A stretch of 64,000 nt of DNA, taken from Gallaecimonas sp. GXIMD4217. GTDB taxonomy: Bacteria > Pseudomonadota > Gammaproteobacteria > Enterobacterales > Gallaecimonadaceae. Each line of letters starts with the position of its first letter. Within the stretch, counting starts at the first letter, position 1. The notes beneath the pieces are model-generated. The model saw nothing but the letters and a program-made list of their open reading frames with translations. It ran no database searches and was not told the origin of the DNA. Shown here in pieces: positions 29,815 through 39,075 of the stretch. Where the stretch lies: contig NZ_CP149925.1 in assembly GCF_038087665.1 (NCBI RefSeq), positions 248,001 to 312,000 of the forward strand, in the 5' to 3' direction. Both the position numbers and the translations under genes were made by a program.

Positions 29815-30399
29815 ATGAAGACATTGCCGCCCATCTATCTCGCTTCCCAGTCCCCCAGGCGCCGGGAGCTGCTGGCGCAGCTGGGCCTGGCGTTCGCCAC
29901 CCTGTCCATTGATGTGGACGAAACGCCGCTGCCCGGCGAGCCCCCCCTGGCCCTGGTGGAACGGCTGGCCAGGCGCAAGGCCGAGGCCGGCGCCGCCATC
30001 GCCCCCGAGCCGCGCCCGGTGCTGGGCTCCGATACCCTGGGGGTGCTGGACGGCGAGCTGCTGCTCAAGCCCAGGGACGAGGCCGACGCCAAGGCCATGC
30101 TGCGCCGGCTCTCCGGCCGCCGCCACCAGATCCACACCGCCATCGCCTTCTCGGACGGCCGCCACACCCTCAGCCAGGTGGTGACCAGCGAGGTCAGCTT
30201 CCGGCCCCTGTTTGAGGAGGAGATCCAGGCCTACTGGGACAGCGGCGAGCCCGCCGACAAGGCCGGTGCCTACGGCATCCAGGGCCTGGGCGGCCGCTTC
30301 GTCAGCCACCTCAGCGGCAGTTATTTCGCCGTGGTAGGCTTACCTTTGATGGAGACGGAGCAGTTGCTGCGTCGCTTTGTCGTTAAGGATCCCGCGTGA
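29815..30399 (+). CDS. maf: Maf/YhdE-family nucleoside triphosphate pyrophosphatase
   Basis: A 194-residue protein starting MKTLPPIYLASQSPRRRELL, which contains the Maf signature SxSPRRxxLL. GSDTLGVLDGELL near residue 70 carries the catalytic Asp, and GAYGIQGLGGRFV is the C-terminal family motif. YhdE-type enzymes hydrolyse dTTP, UTP and modified pyrimidine nucleotides to monophosphates. The gene sits in the conserved mreBCD-maf-rng order. Longer in-frame starts overlap mreCD and are not plausible. Confidence 0.94.
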   Translation: MKTLPPIYLASQSPRRRELLAQLGLAFATLSIDVDETPLPGEPPLALVERLARRKAEAGAAIAPEPRPVLGSDTLGVLDGELLLKPRDEADAKAMLRRLSGRRHQIHTAIAFSDGRHTLSQVVTSEVSFRPLFEEEIQAYWDSGEPADKAGAYGIQGLGGRFVSHLSGSYFAVVGLPLMETEQLLRRFVVKDPA

Positions 30400-31865
30400 G
30401 CGCTGAACTACTGATCAACGTCACCCCCAGCGAAACCCGTGTCGCCCTGGTCGAGAGCGGCATCCTCCAGGAGGTGCACATAGAGCGGGCCGCCAAGCGT
30501 GGCCTGGTGGGCAACATCTACAAGGGCAAGGTCAGCCGGGTGCTGCCGGGCATGCAGGCCGCCTTCGTGGACATCGGCCTCGACAAGGCCGCCTTCCTGC
30601 ACGCCTCCGACATAGTGCCCCCCGGCGAAGGCCTGGACGACGAGGATCTCAAGCCCTTCCAGGCCGGCGACATCGCCCGCCTGGTCCACGAGGGTCAGGA
30701 CATCATGGTGCAGGTGGTCAAGGATCCCCTGGGCACCAAGGGCGCCCGCCTCACCACCGACATCACCCTGCCGTCCCGCTACCTGGTGTTCATGCCCGGC
30801 GCCAGCCATGTGGGGGTGTCCCAGCGCATCGAGGGCGAGGAGGAGCGCAACCGCCTCAAGGAGCTGGTGGAGCCCTATTGCGACGAGTCCGGCGGCTTTA
30901 TCGTCCGTACCGCCGCCGAGAACGCCGGCGAGCGGGAGCTCAAGGAAGATGCCGCCTTCCTGCGCCGGGTCTGGGCCAAGGTGGCCGAAAGGCGCAAGCG
31001 CAACAAGAGCAAGACCATGCTCTACGAGGAACTGTCCCTGGCCCACAGGGTGATCCGCGACTTCGTGGGCACCGAGCTGGACCGGATCCGGGTCGACTCC
31101 AGGCTGACCTTCGAGAGCCTCAAGGAATTCTGCGCCGAGTTCGCCCCCGAGCTGGGGGCGGTGCTGGAGTACTATCCCGGCGAAAGGCCCATCTTCGACC
31201 TCTTCGACGTCGAGAACGAGATCCAGCGGGCCCTGGATCGCAAGGTGGAACTCAAGTCCGGTGGCTACCTGATCATCGATCAGACCGAGGCCATGACCAC
31301 CATCGACATCAACACCGGCGCCTTCGTGGGCAGGCGCAACCTGGAAGAGACCATCTTCAACACCAATATCGAGGCCACCCAGGCCATCGCCCGCCAGCTC
31401 CGGCTGCGCAACCTGGGCGGCATCATCATCATCGACTTCATCGACATGACCGATGATGACCACAAGCGCCGGGTGCTGCAGAGCCTGGAGCAGGCCCTGG
31501 CCCGGGACAGGGCCAAGACCAACATCAACGGCTTCTCGCAGCTGGGCCTGGTGGAGATGACCCGCAAGCGTACCCGCGAAAGCCTGGAACACATCCTCTG
31601 TGGCGAGTGTCCTTCCTGTAAGGGCCGTGGCCAATTGAAGACGGTGGAGACCGTCTGCTTCGAGGTGCTGAGGGAGATCATGAGGGTCAACCGCGCCTAC
31701 GAGGCGGACCAGTTCACCGTCTACGCCTCGCCCAAGGTGGCCGAGGCGCTCAGCGACGACGAGTCCCACGCCCTGGCCGAGCTGGAGGTGTTCATGGGCA
31801 AGCAGGTGAAGATCCAGAGCGAACCCCTCTACAACCAGGATCAGTTCGACGTGGTGATGATGTAG
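30396..31865 (+). CDS. rng: Ribonuclease G
   Basis: A 489-residue RNase E/G-family endoribonuclease, matching E. coli RNase G in length and lacking RNase E's long C-terminal scaffold. An S1 domain is near residues 38-120 (NIYKGKVSRVLPGMQAAFVDIG). The catalytic metal site is in TTIDINTGAF (about 303-312), and the zinc-link CGECPSCKGRG is near 405. It matures 16S rRNA 5' ends and turns over some mRNAs. The start is GTG at 30396, overlapping the maf stop by 4 bases. Confidence 0.96.
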   Translation: MSAELLINVTPSETRVALVESGILQEVHIERAAKRGLVGNIYKGKVSRVLPGMQAAFVDIGLDKAAFLHASDIVPPGEGLDDEDLKPFQAGDIARLVHEGQDIMVQVVKDPLGTKGARLTTDITLPSRYLVFMPGASHVGVSQRIEGEEERNRLKELVEPYCDESGGFIVRTAAENAGERELKEDAAFLRRVWAKVAERRKRNKSKTMLYEELSLAHRVIRDFVGTELDRIRVDSRLTFESLKEFCAEFAPELGAVLEYYPGERPIFDLFDVENEIQRALDRKVELKSGGYLIIDQTEAMTTIDINTGAFVGRRNLEETIFNTNIEATQAIARQLRLRNLGGIIIIDFIDMTDDDHKRRVLQSLEQALARDRAKTNINGFSQLGLVEMTRKRTRESLEHILCGECPSCKGRGQLKTVETVCFEVLREIMRVNRAYEADQFTVYASPKVAEALSDDESHALAELEVFMGKQVKIQSEPLYNQDQFDVVMM

Positions 31866-34800
31866 TGGGTCTGTTGACGAGATGGCTGGGCTGGCTGGCC
31901 CGTAAAACCTGGCTGCTGTTGGCACTGACCCTGGTGCTGACCGCCCTGGCCATATCCGTCGCCCGCATCGCCATCACCAGGCTGGACCAGGTCCGCCCGC
32001 AGCTGCTGGGCTGGATCCAGGCCGAGACCGGCCTGCCGGTCCAGGCCTCCAGTCTGCGGGGCAGCTGGGTCGGCCTGGGGCCGGCCATCGAGATCACCGA
32101 TCTGACCCTGGCCGACGGCGAGCTGCTGGACCTCAGCGCCAACAAGGTCCAGCTGCAGCTGAGGTTCTGGTCCAGCCTGCTCAACCTGGAGCCCAGGCTG
32201 GCCGCGGTGGAAGTGGACGGCCTGCGCCTCTCCCTGAGCCGCTGGCCCCAGGGCACAAAGGGTGACCGGGGCGGTGGTGACGGCCTGGCGGCCCTGGAGC
32301 GGCTGTTCTTGAGCCAGCTGGGCAGGGTCAGGCTGCGGGAGGCCGAGCTCACCCTGCCCAGCCGCTTCGGCCCGCGCACCCTGGTCATCGACCAGGCCGC
32401 CTGGCTCAACGGTCTCTACCGCCACCAGGGGGTGGGCACCGGCCGAGTCAAGGAATACGGCAACCAGCAGGCCCGCTTCATCATCGATCTCTACGGCCTG
32501 GAAGACCGGCTTTCGGAACTGGACGGCCGCTTCTTCCTGGACGGCCAGGGCCTGCACCTGGATCCCTGGATCAACACCTTCCTGGGCGACACCCTGGCCC
32601 TGGATCAGGGCAGCCTCAACGCCCGGCTCTGGGTGGACTTCGAACAGGGCCAGCTCACCGGCGGCCAGCTGCAGATCCGTGACTCCCAGGCCAGTTTCGC
32701 CGGCCACCGCCTGGCCGTGCCGGATCTGGTACTGGGCCTGAGCCGCCAGGAACAGGGCTGGCAGCTGGACAGCCGCCGCAGCCGGCTGCTCACCGACGAT
32801 CAGCCCTGGCAACTGGGGCAGCTGCAGCTTAGGCGCCAGGGCGACGACATGCTGCTCTACATCGAGGAGCTGGCGCTTGCCCCCCTGGTGCCGGTGCTGT
32901 CGTTGTGGCGGCCGCTGCCAGAGCCGCTCAAGGCCTGGCTGCAACAGGCCTCCCCCGATGCCCGGCTCAGTGATCTCTACCTGGCCGGCAGCAGTCCTGA
33001 ACAGCTGGCGCTGGATCTGCGCCTGGCGGATCTCCGCCTGGGCCCGGTCGGTGCCATGCCCGGCCTCGAGGGCCTGTCGTTCAGGGCCAGCTGGGCCAAG
33101 GACAGGGGCCTGGTGCGCTTCGATGACCAGGCCCTGCAGCTCAGTCCCGGGCCGCACCTGGCCGAGCCGGTGACCATCTCCCGCCTGGACGGCGACGTGC
33201 AGCTGTGGCGCCAGGGCCAGGACTGGCATCTGGGCAGCCGGGCCCTGGCCATCGCCAACGACGAGCTCGGCCTCGTCGCCCGGGGCAACCTGGCCCTGGG
33301 CGAGCGGCCCGGCATGGGCCTCTATGCCGAAGTGAGCCACCTGGACGTGGCCAGGGCCTATCGCTACCTGCCCCTGAGTGTCATGCCCGAGCAGGTGACG
33401 GGTTACCTGGCCCGGGCCCTGGTCGCGGGCCAGGGCCGGGGCCAGGTGCTCTGGCAGGGCGCCTTTGCCGACTTCCCCTACGGCGGCGGCGAGGGGCTGT
33501 TCCTGGCCGAGGCCAGGCTCGATGAGCTGGCCTTCGCCTTCGACGAACACTGGCCTACCCTCAGGGACGCCAGCCTGACCGCCCGTTTCGAGAACGCCGC
33601 CATGCAGGTCACGGGCCACCGGGGCCGGCTGCTGGAGGTGCCCATGGCGGCCCTGAGTGCCGAGATCCCCAACCTGGGGCGCGATGCCAGGCTGCTGATC
33701 GACGCCAGCGCCAACACCACGGGCCAGGCCGTTTCTAAGCTGATGCGGGCCTCGCCCCTGATCGGGGTCGGCCAGGCCCTGACCGAACTGGTGCTCACCG
33801 GGCCCGTGAGCGGCGCGGTGCAGCTGGATATCCCCCTGACCGGCGGCAAGCCCGGTATCAAGGGCAGCGCCCGTCTCAAGGACAACCAGGTGCAGGCGCT
33901 GGCCTTCCCGCTGGAGAAGGTCAGCGGCAAGCTGAGCTTCGACGGCGCCCGCCTCAGCGCCAAGGGCATCCGCGCCGAATTGTACGGCCAGCCCCTGGCG
34001 ATATCCCTGACCAGCGACCAGCGGAAGCAAGGCTACCAGGTGAAGCTGGATCTGGCCGGCCAGCTGATGCCAAAGAGGCTGCAGCTGCCCCAGACCGAGC
34101 TGCTGTCCGGCAGCAGCGACTGGCAAGGCAGTCTGGATCTGCTGCTCAGGGAGCAGGGTTTCACCATGGAGCTGGCCCTGGACTCCAGCCTCAAGGGCCT
34201 GGCCAGCCAGTATCCCTATCCGGCCCGCAAGGAGGCCCTGGAAAGCTGGCCCCTGGCGGTGCGGGTCAAGGGCGACGAGCTGGGCCAGACCCTGACCGCC
34301 GAGCTGGGCAACAGGGCCAGGGCCCTGGCCCACCTCAAGGACGGCCAGGTGGCGGACTGGACCCTGGCGGTACAGCAGGCCAGGTTGCCGGAGACTGTGG
34401 CAGGGGAAGGGCGCCTGGCCGCCACCGTCCAGGTGCTGGAGGCCCAGGAATGGGTGGAGGCGCTGCTGCCGAGACTGGGCTCAGGCCAGGGCAGCTTCCC
34501 GCCCCTGACCGAGGTGCGCCTGGAGAGCGAGCGGCTGCTGGCCCTGGATCAGACCCTCAACGACGTAACCCTCACCGCTACGCCGGATGGCCGCAGCTGG
34601 CACGTCAAGGCCGCCGCCAAGGAGCTGGGCGGCGAATTCTGGCTGCCGCTGGACTGGGGCCGTGAGCCGGTGCTGGTCAACCTGAGCCGCCTGGCCCTGG
34701 AGCAGTGGCAGCCCAGCCAGGGCGAGGGTGGCGAACCGCTGCAGCCCACCGACATACCGCCGTTCAAGCTGTACTGTGGCGATTGCCGGGTGCTGGGCGT

Positions 34801-35641
34801 CAACCTGGGGGAGGTCACGGCCGAGGCCGTGCACAAGGGCGGCGACATGGTGCTGGACAAGGTGAAACAGCAGCTGCCGGCCGGGCGGATAGAGGCCAAG
34901 GGCGGCTGGCTTGCCGATGGTGAAAGCCACATGGCCTTCCGGCTCGAGGCCGGCAACGTCGATGACTACCTGCAGCAGCTGGGCTTCGGCGCCTCCCTCA
35001 AGGAATCCAGGGCTAAGGGCCAGGCCAGTCTGAGCTGGCCCGGGGCCCCCTATGATTTCGATCTGACCATGGCGGCCGGCACCGTCAAGGTGGAGCTGGG
35101 CAAGGGCTATGTGGCCGATGTGTCCGACCAGGGCGCCAGGCTGCTGACGGTGTTCAGTTTCGACTCCCTGCGCCGCAAGCTGGCCCTGGATTTCAGCGAT
35201 CTGTTCGACGAGGGGCTGCACTACGACAAGATCGAGGCCGAAGGGGTGCTCAGCAACGGCCTGCTGCGCTCCGAGAAGATGCGCATGGACGGCGTGGCCG
35301 GCGACATGGAGGCCCAGGGCTGGACCGACTTCAACGCCAATACCCTGGCCTACGACATCCGCTTCTATCCCAATGTCACCGGCAACCTGCCGGTGCTGGC
35401 CGCCTTCGCCGTGACGCCCATTACCGGGGTGGCCGTCTATGCTCTGACCAAGATCTTCGGTCCCGTCATCGACGTGGTCACCGAGATCCGCTTCAAGCTG
35501 CACGGTCCCCTGTCGGCGCCCATCATGGAGGAAGTCAGCCGCAAGAAGGATGCCGTGGCCCTGCCCGAGCCGCCGCCGGAACCCCAGCAGGAAGAAGGGG
35601 AGCCGCAAGCGCAACACCAGCAGGAGGAGAAAGATGAGTGA
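31865..35641 (+). CDS. yhdP: AsmA-like envelope phospholipid transport protein YhdP
   Basis: The 1258-residue protein has a GTG start sharing one base with the rng stop. A single N-terminal membrane helix (about 15-35) is followed by a very long periplasmic region rich in alternating hydrophobic strands and FxxxxL patterns, as in the AsmA/TamB/YhdP bridge proteins. The C-terminal region near FDFSDLFDEGLHYDKIEAEG is the AsmA-like C-terminal domain. It ends in a Gln/Glu-rich tail. YhdP carries phospholipids from inner to outer membrane in E. coli, alongside TamB and YdbH. The mlaFEDCB retrograde system is encoded further right in this window. Confidence 0.92.
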   Translation: MGLLTRWLGWLARKTWLLLALTLVLTALAISVARIAITRLDQVRPQLLGWIQAETGLPVQASSLRGSWVGLGPAIEITDLTLADGELLDLSANKVQLQLRFWSSLLNLEPRLAAVEVDGLRLSLSRWPQGTKGDRGGGDGLAALERLFLSQLGRVRLREAELTLPSRFGPRTLVIDQAAWLNGLYRHQGVGTGRVKEYGNQQARFIIDLYGLEDRLSELDGRFFLDGQGLHLDPWINTFLGDTLALDQGSLNARLWVDFEQGQLTGGQLQIRDSQASFAGHRLAVPDLVLGLSRQEQGWQLDSRRSRLLTDDQPWQLGQLQLRRQGDDMLLYIEELALAPLVPVLSLWRPLPEPLKAWLQQASPDARLSDLYLAGSSPEQLALDLRLADLRLGPVGAMPGLEGLSFRASWAKDRGLVRFDDQALQLSPGPHLAEPVTISRLDGDVQLWRQGQDWHLGSRALAIANDELGLVARGNLALGERPGMGLYAEVSHLDVARAYRYLPLSVMPEQVTGYLARALVAGQGRGQVLWQGAFADFPYGGGEGLFLAEARLDELAFAFDEHWPTLRDASLTARFENAAMQVTGHRGRLLEVPMAALSAEIPNLGRDARLLIDASANTTGQAVSKLMRASPLIGVGQALTELVLTGPVSGAVQLDIPLTGGKPGIKGSARLKDNQVQALAFPLEKVSGKLSFDGARLSAKGIRAELYGQPLAISLTSDQRKQGYQVKLDLAGQLMPKRLQLPQTELLSGSSDWQGSLDLLLREQGFTMELALDSSLKGLASQYPYPARKEALESWPLAVRVKGDELGQTLTAELGNRARALAHLKDGQVADWTLAVQQARLPETVAGEGRLAATVQVLEAQEWVEALLPRLGSGQGSFPPLTEVRLESERLLALDQTLNDVTLTATPDGRSWHVKAAAKELGGEFWLPLDWGREPVLVNLSRLALEQWQPSQGEGGEPLQPTDIPPFKLYCGDCRVLGVNLGEVTAEAVHKGGDMVLDKVKQQLPAGRIEAKGGWLADGESHMAFRLEAGNVDDYLQQLGFGASLKESRAKGQASLSWPGAPYDFDLTMAAGTVKVELGKGYVADVSDQGARLLTVFSFDSLRRKLALDFSDLFDEGLHYDKIEAEGVLSNGLLRSEKMRMDGVAGDMEAQGWTDFNANTLAYDIRFYPNVTGNLPVLAAFAVTPITGVAVYALTKIFGPVIDVVTEIRFKLHGPLSAPIMEEVSRKKDAVALPEPPPEPQQEEGEPQAQHQQEEKDE

Positions 35642-36473
35642 ACTGACGGTGCTGCAGATGGTGTCCGTACCGGACGTCAATGCCAACCTGGACTTCGTGG
35701 AGCAGCAGCTGTCGGCCATGCCCAGGGAGCCGCGGCTGGTGGTGTTGCCGGAATGCTTTGCCTGCTTCGGCGGCAAGGACAGGGCCCAGCTGGCCATTGC
35801 CGAGCCCTTTGGCGAGGGCCCCATCCAGAAACGCCTGGCGGACATGGCCAGGCGCCACGGGCTCTGGCTGGTCAGCGGCACCCTGCCCATCCAGAGCGCC
35901 GATCCGGACCGTTTCTTCGCCGCCTCGCTGCTGTTCGACGACCAGGGCCAGATCCGCGCCCGCTTCGACAAGATGCACCTGTTCGATGTCAAGGTCGCCG
36001 ACAACACCGGCACCTATGCCGAATCGGCCACCACGGTGCCGGGCCATGCCCCCACCGTGGTCGACACGCCCTTTGGCCGCCTGGGCATGGCGGTCTGTTA
36101 TGATATCCGCTTTGCCGAGCTCTTCGCCTTCTACCGCCAGGCCCAGGTGGACATCCTGGTGCTGCCGGCGGCCTTCACCGCCAAGACCGGCCAGGCCCAC
36201 TGGGAGGTGCTGTGCCGGGCCAGGGCCATCGAAGGCCAGTGCTGGCTGCTGGGCGCCAACCAGGGCGGCAGCCATGCCAACGGCCGGGAAACCTGGGGCC
36301 ACTCGATGATCGTCAACCCCTGGGGCGAGGTAGTGGCGGAGCTGGGACTGGGGCCAGGCCAGTTGAGCACCAGCCTGGATGAGCGCCTGGCCGGGCAGAT
36401 CCGCCAGGCCATGCCGGTGGACAAGCACCGCAGATTCACCCTGACACCGCCCGACATCAAGGAGCATTCATGA
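35634..36473 (+). CDS. Carbon-nitrogen hydrolase, Nit family
   Basis: A 279-residue nitrilase-superfamily protein from ATG 35634 (8-base overlap with yhdP; GGAGGAGA just upstream). The catalytic triad is visible: Glu in [11 protein letters not shown] (about residue 42), Lys in [11 protein letters not shown] (about 111) and Cys in MAVCYDIRF (about 154). Nit-type enzymes are usually amidases that repair deaminated glutathione; that substrate is an inference from the family. It lies between yhdP and tldD and overlaps tldD by 4 bases. Confidence 0.9.
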   Translation: MSELTVLQMVSVPDVNANLDFVEQQLSAMPREPRLVVLPECFACFGGKDRAQLAIAEPFGEGPIQKRLADMARRHGLWLVSGTLPIQSADPDRFFAASLLFDDQGQIRARFDKMHLFDVKVADNTGTYAESATTVPGHAPTVVDTPFGRLGMAVCYDIRFAELFAFYRQAQVDILVLPAAFTAKTGQAHWEVLCRARAIEGQCWLLGANQGGSHANGRETWGHSMIVNPWGEVVAELGLGPGQLSTSLDERLAGQIRQAMPVDKHRRFTLTPPDIKEHS

Positions 36474-37918
36474 GTCATTTTCAGCAGGTGGCCGACCGCA
36501 TTCTGGCCCCCGCCGGGCTGTCGCCGATTGAACTGGAACAGGTACTGGGCCGCATTCACCGGCACCAGGTGGATTATTCCGATCTCTATTTCCAGGCCTC
36601 CAGCCACGAGGCCTGGGTGCTGGAAGACGGCATCGTCAAGGAAGGCAGTTTCAACATCGAACGCGGCGTGGGCGTACGCGCCTGCAGCGGCGAAAAGACC
36701 GGTTTCTCCTACGCGGAGGAGATCAGCCTGGAGGCCCTGAACCAGGCCGCCGATGCCGCCCGCAGCATTGCCGGCAGCGGTGGCGAGGGCCGCATCAAGG
36801 TGGCCGGCGCCGTTGCCGCCAAACCCCTGTACAGCGCCCTGGATCCCCTTGGCAGCCTTAGCGAGGCCGACAAGCTGGCCCTGCTCAAGGAAGTGGACGC
36901 CGAGGCCAGGCGCCTGGACAGCCACGTCAGCCAGGTGATCGTCTCCCTGGCCGGGGTCTACGAAGAGGTACTGGTGATGGCCAGCGACGGCACCCTGGCC
37001 AGTGACATCAGGCCCATGGTGCGCTGCAACTGCACCGTGCTGGTGGACAAGGACGGCCGCCGTGAGCGCGGCAGTGCCGGCGGCGGCGGCCGTTTCGGCT
37101 ACGACTACTTCACCCAGGTGGTGGACGGTGGCAAGCGGGCCCTGGGTTATGCCCGGGAGGCGGTGCGCATGGCCATGACCAACCTGGACGCGGCGCCGGC
37201 CCCGGCCGGCGAGCTGCCGGTGGTGCTGGGGGCCGGCTGGCCCGGCGTGCTGCTGCACGAGGCCGTGGGCCATGGCCTGGAAGGAGACTTCAACCGCCGC
37301 GGCACCTCCGCCTTTGCCGGTCGCATCGGCGAACGGGTGGCCGCCAAGGGCGTCACCGTGGTGGACGACGGCAGCATCGCCGAGCGCCGCGGCTCACTGA
37401 CGGTGGACGACGAAGGCACCCCGACCGGGGAGACGGTGCTGATCGAGGACGGCATCCTCAAGGGCTATATGCAGGACAAGCTCAATGCCCGCCTGATGGG
37501 CATGGCGCCCACCGGCAACGGCCGCCGCGAGTCCTATGCCCACCTGCCCATGCCGCGCATGACCAATACCTTTATGAGCAGCGGCAGCCATGATCCCGAG
37601 GAAATCATCGCCTCGGTGGACAGGGGCATCTACGCCCCCAACTTCGGTGGCGGCCAGGTGGACATCACCAGCGGCAAGTTCGTGTTCTCGGCCTCCGAGG
37701 CCTATTTGATCGAGAAGGGCCGCATCACCACCCCCATCCGCGGCGCCACCCTGATCGGCTCCGGGCCGGAGGTGATGCAGCGGATCTCCATGATCGGCAA
37801 CGACAGCAGGCTGGATCCCGGCGTCGGCGTCTGCGGCAAGGACGGCCAGTCGGTGCCGGTGGGGGTCGGCCAGCCGACCCTGAAGATAGACGCCATCACC
37901 ATAGGCGGCACCGAATAA
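36470..37918 (+). CDS. tldD: Metalloprotease TldD
   Basis: A 482-residue TldD. The [11 protein letters not shown] motif near residues 262-272 is the zinc-binding HExxxH of the family. It forms a heterodimeric protease with PmbA (TldE), also encoded in this window at 39970-41313. The pair degrades unfolded peptides and processes microcin B17 and CcdA in E. coli. The start overlaps the nitrilase stop in ATGA. Confidence 0.96.
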   Translation: MSHFQQVADRILAPAGLSPIELEQVLGRIHRHQVDYSDLYFQASSHEAWVLEDGIVKEGSFNIERGVGVRACSGEKTGFSYAEEISLEALNQAADAARSIAGSGGEGRIKVAGAVAAKPLYSALDPLGSLSEADKLALLKEVDAEARRLDSHVSQVIVSLAGVYEEVLVMASDGTLASDIRPMVRCNCTVLVDKDGRRERGSAGGGGRFGYDYFTQVVDGGKRALGYAREAVRMAMTNLDAAPAPAGELPVVLGAGWPGVLLHEAVGHGLEGDFNRRGTSAFAGRIGERVAAKGVTVVDDGSIAERRGSLTVDDEGTPTGETVLIEDGILKGYMQDKLNARLMGMAPTGNGRRESYAHLPMPRMTNTFMSSGSHDPEEIIASVDRGIYAPNFGGGQVDITSGKFVFSASEAYLIEKGRITTPIRGATLIGSGPEVMQRISMIGNDSRLDPGVGVCGKDGQSVPVGVGQPTLKIDAITIGGTE

Positions 37919-37919
37919 C

Positions 37920-37946
37920 AAAAAGCCCGGCTCAGCCGGGCTTTTT
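37920..37946. terminator. Terminator after tldD
   Basis: AAAAAGCCCGGCT/AGCCGGGCTTTTT lies just after the tldD stop. Because it is A-rich on the left and T-rich on the right it works in both directions, and before the insertion described below it probably also served the opposing 63-residue gene. Confidence 0.9.
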
Positions 37947-37997
37947 GTCAGTAGTAACCATCTTCGGGGTTGTGTACCTGGGGGTCTTCCAGCACGG
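37947..37997. repeat. 51-bp direct repeat, copy 1 (orphan 3' end of the 63-residue gene)
   Basis: Matches 39076-39126 at 50 of 51 positions, in the same orientation. It contains the stop and last 15 or so codons of the gene at 39077-39268 without the rest of that gene. The single difference (G at 37986 versus A in copy 2) is a synonymous GAC/GAT aspartate codon in the gene's frame. It marks the left edge of the AT-rich insertion. Confidence 0.95.
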
Positions 37998-38030
37998 TTT
38001 AGTGCTTACGTTGTTTTCAAAGTGTTGCTG

Positions 38031-38061
38031 TTGTGTTTCTTGTTTGGGGGGGGGGTAAGAT
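38031..38061 (+). promoter_or_regulatory. Candidate phase-variable promoter with a G10 tract
   Basis: TTGTGT (38031-38036) and TAAGAT (38056-38061) are separated by 19 bases, the last ten of which are an uninterrupted run of G (38046-38055). Slippage in such a tract would change the -35/-10 spacing, and loss of two G would give the optimal 17. A perfect palindrome CTCCTGTACAGGAG follows at 38070-38083. The promoter elements are assigned by eye. Confidence 0.45.
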
Positions 38062-38113
38062 CCAGCACACTCCTGTACAGGAGTTCGATCTTTTTGTTTT
38101 TGGAAGGAACCAA

Positions 38114-38989
38114 ATGAAAATTAAGTCCCTAGTGGCATCTGCCCTGATGCTGCCTTTTTTTGCCAATGCCGACATCAGCCTGCAGTGTGAAAACTGCAGT
38201 TCACCAGCCTCAGTTGCAAGAAATTTTATTGCCTCGACGACTAATGTGAATAGAGACGATGTGACGGTCTTTGATCTGACGAAGAGGCGCATCGATACAT
38301 TTCAAGTAGTCAAGGCTTGGGATCCTGAGCTGGGGCGATATAAGGTTTTCACGCAGCCAGTCAATACTCCAGAGGTGCTCAAGAATTCCTTTAATGGTAT
38401 TTTGGACGCCTTGGATGAGTTTGCGGTGATAGGGGCAATAAAGATTGGAGAGTCGGATACCGTGTATTATAACGGCTACACCCGTGCTCTACCGAATAAC
38501 GCTTACCAGACGGCGCAATACGATTATTATATAAATTACCTTACAACTTTTGTGAGCTCCGAAAGACGCATCAGGAGCGCGTTGGAAAAAGCCATCGCAG
38601 AAGTGAGTGACTGGGTAGGAGCTACTCAAATCGCAGGGAGCTCGATTAAGGTTCCAGATCATCTCAAAGCCATAAAGGTTGTTTATTCCGATGGCTCCTA
38701 TGAGTACTTTCAAGTTACCTTGCTTTCGTCTACCGAATTTACGCTTAAACCTATAGATGGCACAAGAACTGATGCGGATGGTAATCCCATTAAGAATGAT
38801 CAGAAAGGGTATGAGAGGATGGGGTTGGGCTTCTATGACCGCCAGAATCTTGAAAACTTTTTGGTCTATGCTGCATCACTGGGTATTTCGATTTCTGGGG
38901 ATATTCCCGATACGTCTTGCAGTGGCTGTAAGATAATAGACATGGATTGTACGAATAATGTCTGCACTCCCAAAAATAATGAGAGCTAG
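38114..38989 (+). CDS. Secreted cysteine-containing protein of unknown function
   Basis: A 291-residue protein I do not recognise. Signal peptide MKIKSLVASALMLPFFANA with cleavage before DISLQ. Six cysteines are visible in two clusters: CENC at residues 25-28 directly after the signal peptide, and CSGC (269-272), Cys279 and Cys284 at the extreme C-terminus. The middle is rich in Tyr, Asp and Asn, with no membrane segment or known catalytic motif that I can identify. ATG 38114 has GGAAGGA 6 bases upstream. A longer in-frame start at 38033 would read through the G10 tract and hide the signal peptide, so it is unlikely. Base and codon use are foreign to the surroundings, which suggests horizontal acquisition. 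It is the only gene of the inserted segment. Confidence 0.8.
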   Translation: MKIKSLVASALMLPFFANADISLQCENCSSPASVARNFIASTTNVNRDDVTVFDLTKRRIDTFQVVKAWDPELGRYKVFTQPVNTPEVLKNSFNGILDALDEFAVIGAIKIGESDTVYYNGYTRALPNNAYQTAQYDYYINYLTTFVSSERRIRSALEKAIAEVSDWVGATQIAGSSIKVPDHLKAIKVVYSDGSYEYFQVTLLSSTEFTLKPIDGTRTDADGNPIKNDQKGYERMGLGFYDRQNLENFLVYAASLGISISGDIPDTSCSGCKIIDMDCTNNVCTPKNNES

Positions 38990-39031
38990 CACTAGCTTTA
39001 GTCTTACATTTCCAAGGTAATAATAAAAATA

Positions 39032-39056
39032 GAAAGGGGCGGAATGCCCCTTTCGT
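39032..39056 (+). terminator. Terminator of the inserted gene
   Basis: GAAAGGGGC and GCCCCTTTC (39046-39054) with a GGAAT loop lie about 40 bases after the stop. The run of T is short and is followed by an AT-rich tail. Confidence 0.75.
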
Positions 39057-39075
39057 ATATATAAAAACCGATAGG

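Larger units (their letters stand above)
37998..39075. mobile_element. AT-rich single-gene insertion between 51-bp direct repeats
   Basis: About 1.08 kb between the repeats is plainly more AT-rich than both sides (one 60-base line inside the gene counts 40% GC; neighbouring genes are near 65%). It holds one secreted-protein gene with its own promoter region and terminator and no transposase or integrase. With one repeat copy the unit is 1129 bp. The repeat arrangement restores the 3' end of the opposing gene, as when an integrative element inserts at a gene end. The class of element is unknown; duplication during recombination with foreign DNA is an alternative. Confidence 0.6.

Noticed and set aside
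34450-36013. Overlapping antisense frames near the yhdP-nitrilase junction
   Set aside because: Shadow frames of two genes with clear homology and normal stop/start overlap.
38033-38113. N-terminal extension of the inserted secreted protein through the G10 tract
   Set aside because: It would place 27 residues before a perfect signal peptide. The ATG at 38114 has a strong ribosome binding site. The tract is more likely in the promoter than in the coding sequence.
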